Assembly: GCA_937927665.1 (NCBI GenBank)
Contig: CALBRY010000207.1
Span: 1 to 14,823 of the forward strand
DNA length: 14,823 nt
Direction: 5' to 3'
From: an uncultured Chloroflexota bacterium
GTDB taxonomy: Bacteria; Chloroflexota; Anaerolineae; Aggregatilineales; Phototrophicaceae
How positions within the stretch are numbered: position 1 is the first letter of the stretch; each line of letters begins with the position of its first letter. The notes beneath the pieces are model-generated. The model searched no databases, was not told the DNA's origin, and saw only the letters and a program-made list of their open reading frames with translations. Shown in pieces: positions 12,773 to 14,823 of the stretch. Made by a program: the position numbers and the translations under genes.

Positions 12773-14563
12773 TTACGGCGGTGCGCTCACCCATTCGACC
12801 GCGAGCGCATTTGCCACGTATGCCGTAATTTCTTCGACTGCGCCGCTGATGCGCGCCACAAAATAACGCCGCGCTCCGTTTTCGTTCGTCACGATCAAGA
12901 CGGCAGTCCGGTCAGGACTCCATGCGATACGCTCCGGCGGCACAGTGCCGATCGGTGCGCTGATCGGCGTGCTGCTGGCGCTGATGTTGATCAGTTGAAG
13001 CGGCGCACCTGCTCCCGATGGTGAGCCAAGCGCGATGATTCCGGCGGGCGTTTCCGCCGCGTAACCAATCCATCCACCGCTGGCGCTGGCGTTATAGATT
13101 GGCGTGACTGCACCTGTGTTCAAGTCGATCCAGCGCAAGCCGATCATGCCGTCTTCACCCGCGCCGCTGGCGAGCACGCGCGATCCGTCAAGCGACCAGA
13201 CCGCATACTCATACCGATAAATGCGCGGCAGTTCGGCGGGGTTGGTGCTGGTCAGCGCCGGAACGAGCGCGAAAGCGGACGCGTTTTCCTCTAAGTGCAA
13301 ACGGATCAAGAGCGCGGTGCTGCTGCTGTTCCACTCAAAATCAAATGGGCGGAATTCATACGGTCCGGCGTCGTGCCGCACCAACTGACAGCTTAATTCC
13401 GGCGGGCAGCTTCTAAAAAGTGGATGCGGCGCGGTCAGTCCCGGCTCGAAGAAGTAAATCCCGTCGTTTTGTAGATTGTTATCGGTCGAGTCGTCGCTCA
13501 AGGTATCGATCAAGAATGCGACGTAGCGCCCATCCGGTGACCAGCGCACGAGCGTAACGCGGGCGTTATTCGTCTCCGGTGAGCCGGGTTCAAAATCCGA
13601 AAATGGCGAACTGTTCAAGCGCGCACCGGGATCCGCCGCGCCGTTGACGACGAACAGCGATCCGTTTTGAGCCACCCGCGCGTACTGGTTCGGGTTGACG
13701 GGGTTTTGCGCGAACGTGAACGCGCCGCCGGGGAGCGCCAGCGCATCGCCGCGCAAGCCGCCCGATGTCGAAAGCGCGTATGATCGTTCCGCCGGGGCAA
13801 ACTGGATGAGCGGATCGGGGTTGATGGGTTCAAACAGCGGCGTCGGGTAAAACGTTGCTGCGGCGGGCTGCGGCGTGATCGTGGTGATGTCCCCGCGTCC
13901 TTCCGGTTCGCCTCCGCCGAACGGCGGGGTGATGGTCGCGGAATCGATTGGCGGCGCGTTCGTCCCCGGCGCGGCGGTGATAAATGTCGGCGTTGCGTCG
14001 AGCGTGGGCTGCTGGACAGGCGTAAACGTGACCAGCGGCGGAAGTTCTGTCCATGTCGCGGTCGGCGCGTTTGTTGGCGGGTGTGTCGGTGCTTCCGCCG
14101 CCATGCGCGTGATCGTCGCGGCGATCTGCTCGAATTCGGCGGTCAATGTAGCGGCGCTGCGTGTGCTTTCGCCGTCGATTTGTACTTGCTGCGTGGCGAA
14201 CACATCCGGCGTGATCGACGGGGTAAGCGAGGGACTCGGCGTGCCTGTGGGTGTCGGCGGCGGCGTTTGCGTCTCGGTGGGGGTATCGGTCGGGATGATC
14301 GGGAGCGGTGTGAGCGTCGGCGGGAGCGGTTCGGTTGGTGAGGCGGTGATCGTCGGCGTCAATGTCTCGGTCGGGAACGTCGTCAGCGTTGGCAACGGTG
14401 TTTCGGTACGGATCAAGGTTGGAAGCGGCGTATGGGTGAATAACTGCGTTGGGAATGTGGTGCGAGTCGGCGCGAGAGTGGGCGTGACAGGCGGGGTGGA
14501 CATATTGCATCCGGCGATCAGCAGCATCACTGCCACCGCCGCCCCTGAAATGATCCGCCGCAT
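12773..14563 (-). CDS. Lipoprotein with Thr/Pro stalk and propeller-like C-terminal domain
   Basis: 596 aa from ATG 14563, chosen for the GGGAG 8 nt upstream; an in-frame TTG at 14581 has no such site. Signal peptide with lipobox 'LLIAGC' makes C19 the lipid-attached residue. Residues about 24-119 are a Thr/Pro repeat ('TPTLTPLP', 'PTETQTPPPTPTGTPSPS'), followed by a short Ala/Thr/Gln helical piece ('TRSAATLTAEFEQIAATITRM'), a second Thr/Pro linker to about 240, and a β-rich domain with propeller strands: 'WSPDGRYVAFL' (about 338), 'EWNSSSTALLIRL', 'VWSLDGSRVLAS' and 'AWSPDRTAVLIV'. It is thus a surface-exposed propeller on a flexible, possibly glycosylated tether. Ligand unknown. It resembles the anchored propeller at 10148-11560 in its last part but uses a lipid anchor. 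Confidence 0.87.
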   Translation of the reverse strand: MRRIISGAAVAVMLLIAGCNMSTPPVTPTLAPTRTTFPTQLFTHTPLPTLIRTETPLPTLTTFPTETLTPTITASPTEPLPPTLTPLPIIPTDTPTETQTPPPTPTGTPSPSLTPSITPDVFATQQVQIDGESTRSAATLTAEFEQIAATITRMAAEAPTHPPTNAPTATWTELPPLVTFTPVQQPTLDATPTFITAAPGTNAPPIDSATITPPFGGGEPEGRGDITTITPQPAAATFYPTPLFEPINPDPLIQFAPAERSYALSTSGGLRGDALALPGGAFTFAQNPVNPNQYARVAQNGSLFVVNGAADPGARLNSSPFSDFEPGSPETNNARVTLVRWSPDGRYVAFLIDTLSDDSTDNNLQNDGIYFFEPGLTAPHPLFRSCPPELSCQLVRHDAGPYEFRPFDFEWNSSSTALLIRLHLEENASAFALVPALTSTNPAELPRIYRYEYAVWSLDGSRVLASGAGEDGMIGLRWIDLNTGAVTPIYNASASGGWIGYAAETPAGIIALGSPSGAGAPLQLINISASSTPISAPIGTVPPERIAWSPDRTAVLIVTNENGARRYFVARISGAVEEITAYVANALAVEWVSAPP

Positions 14564-14595
14564 GTGAACCGCTCCCTTCAACCGCCGTCTCTTTC

Positions 14596-14601
14596 ATTAT
14601 A
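14596..14601 (-). promoter_or_regulatory. Predicted -10 box of the lipoprotein gene
   Basis: A perfect TATAAT on the minus strand (14601-14596), 32 nt before the ATG at 14563. The -35 region at the normal distance is unremarkable. The spacing to the start codon is the same as for the 81-aa gene. Confidence 0.5.
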
Positions 14602-14687
14602 ACGGCACGGGGTGCGTCGGCTGAGGTACGGGTACGCGGCGGATCACCTACGGTAGGGGGTGACTACGCAAGCTGATCAGCACCCCT

Positions 14688-14717
14688 CCCCGCTGGCGCA
14701 AGGAGGGGAGAAGGACA
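14688..14717. repeat. 30-bp direct repeat, copy 1
   Basis: Begins CCCCGCTGGCGCAAGG and ends GAGAAGGACA; identical to copy 2, 81 bp to the right. With the bases just to its left it can fold: CCCCTCC (14683-14689) pairs with GGAGGGG (14702-14708) around a GC-rich loop. Confidence 0.85.
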
Positions 14718-14768
14718 AAAGCAGGCTTGGACACCCCTACCCCTTATAGCAGATTGCTCAACTGTGTA

Positions 14769-14798
14769 CCCCGCTGGCGCAAGGAGGGGAGAAGGACA
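14769..14798. repeat. 30-bp direct repeat, copy 2
   Basis: Identical in all 30 positions to 14688-14717. Its left flank differs (GTA in place of CCT), so the hairpin is reduced to CCCC/GGGG. Its last five bases overlap the start of the 20-bp palindrome. Confidence 0.85.
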
Positions 14799-14813
14799 GG
14801 GCATGCCCTGTCC
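14794..14813. repeat. Perfect 20-bp palindrome
   Basis: GGACAGGGCATGCCCTGTCC, self-complementary over its whole length and centred on GCATGC. It overlaps copy 2 of the direct repeat by five bases. It resembles short repetitive extragenic palindromes; I recall similar 'GGGACAGGGCATGCCCTGTCCC' elements in other bacterial genomes, but cannot check this here. Confidence 0.8.
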
Positions 14814-14823
14814 CTACAAGCAG

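Larger units (their letters stand above)
14602..14823. other. Non-coding right edge with repeat cluster
   Basis: No credible gene is seen upstream of the lipoprotein promoter to the window end. The stretch holds an 11-bp near-palindrome CCTACGGTAGG (14647-14657), CACCCCT.CCCC-type pyrimidine runs at 14681 and 14732, the two 30-bp direct repeats and the 20-bp palindrome listed separately. It looks like a mosaic of short interspersed repeats. Confidence 0.6.

Noticed and set aside
13875..14567. 230-codon Gly/Val/Ser-rich plus-strand frame opposite the lipoprotein
   Set aside because: Antisense of the Thr/Pro stalk; no ribosome site, signal or domain.
14688..14798. Possible CRISPR array from the 30-bp repeats
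   Set aside because: Only two copies, a 51-bp gap, no cas genes, and flanks that form palindromic extragenic elements. The window ends soon after, so more copies outside cannot be excluded, but the features fit interspersed repeats better.

Overview
The window looks like chromosomal DNA from a member of the Chloroflexota, probably an Anaerolineae-like lineage. This rests on style, not on a marker gene. The DNA is moderately GC-rich. Two surface proteins have long Ala/Thr or Thr/Pro stalks. Several TolB-type propeller, von Willebrand A and DUF4013 proteins are present, and so is a response regulator with a decayed GGDEF half. No rRNA, tRNA, CRISPR array, transposase, integrase or phage gene is visible.

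Layout, left to right. (1) Minus strand, 1-734: a three-gene unit with an 85-aa helical protein, an HNH endonuclease overlapping it by 4 bp, and the first 16 codons of a gene that runs off the left edge (possibly recJ). (2) Plus strand, 845-3243: a NodU/CmcH/TobZ-type O-carbamoyltransferase, then a Dps-type ferritin, closed by a 13-bp hairpin shared with the convergent gene. (3) Minus strand, 3301-6387: a 1028-codon surface protein with a signal peptide, VWA domain, four Ig-like repeats, a roughly 300-residue Ala/Thr stalk and a C-terminal membrane anchor. (4) Plus strand, 6556-7677: gatC (Glu/Asp-tRNA amidotransferase subunit C) and a REC + degenerate GGDEF response regulator, apparently co-transcribed. 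(5) 7749-8835: two unrecognised genes reading away from a shared intergenic region; one has a clear sigma-70-like promoter, the other is a small two-helix membrane protein. (6) Minus strand, 12381 down to 8850: a tightly packed four-gene envelope operon (UPF0703/TIGR03943 protein, membrane-anchored Big_5 + TolB-like propeller, TlpA/ResA-type thioredoxin, DUF4013 membrane protein). (7) Minus strand, 14563 down to 12450: a large lipoprotein with a Thr/Pro stalk and propeller-like C-terminus, then a small Pro-rich acidic protein with its own promoter and a textbook intrinsic terminator. (8) Right edge, 14564-14823: non-coding DNA with two copies of a 30-bp direct repeat and a perfect 20-bp palindrome.

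Most of the window is housekeeping plus cell-envelope biology: metal- or redox-related membrane proteins, extracytoplasmic propellers and stalked surface proteins. No complete, obviously new multi-gene system stands out. The most worthwhile leads are the conserved-looking small-protein/HNH pair, the envelope operon whose first start codon lies 9 nt beyond a strong terminator, and the repeat cluster at the right edge.
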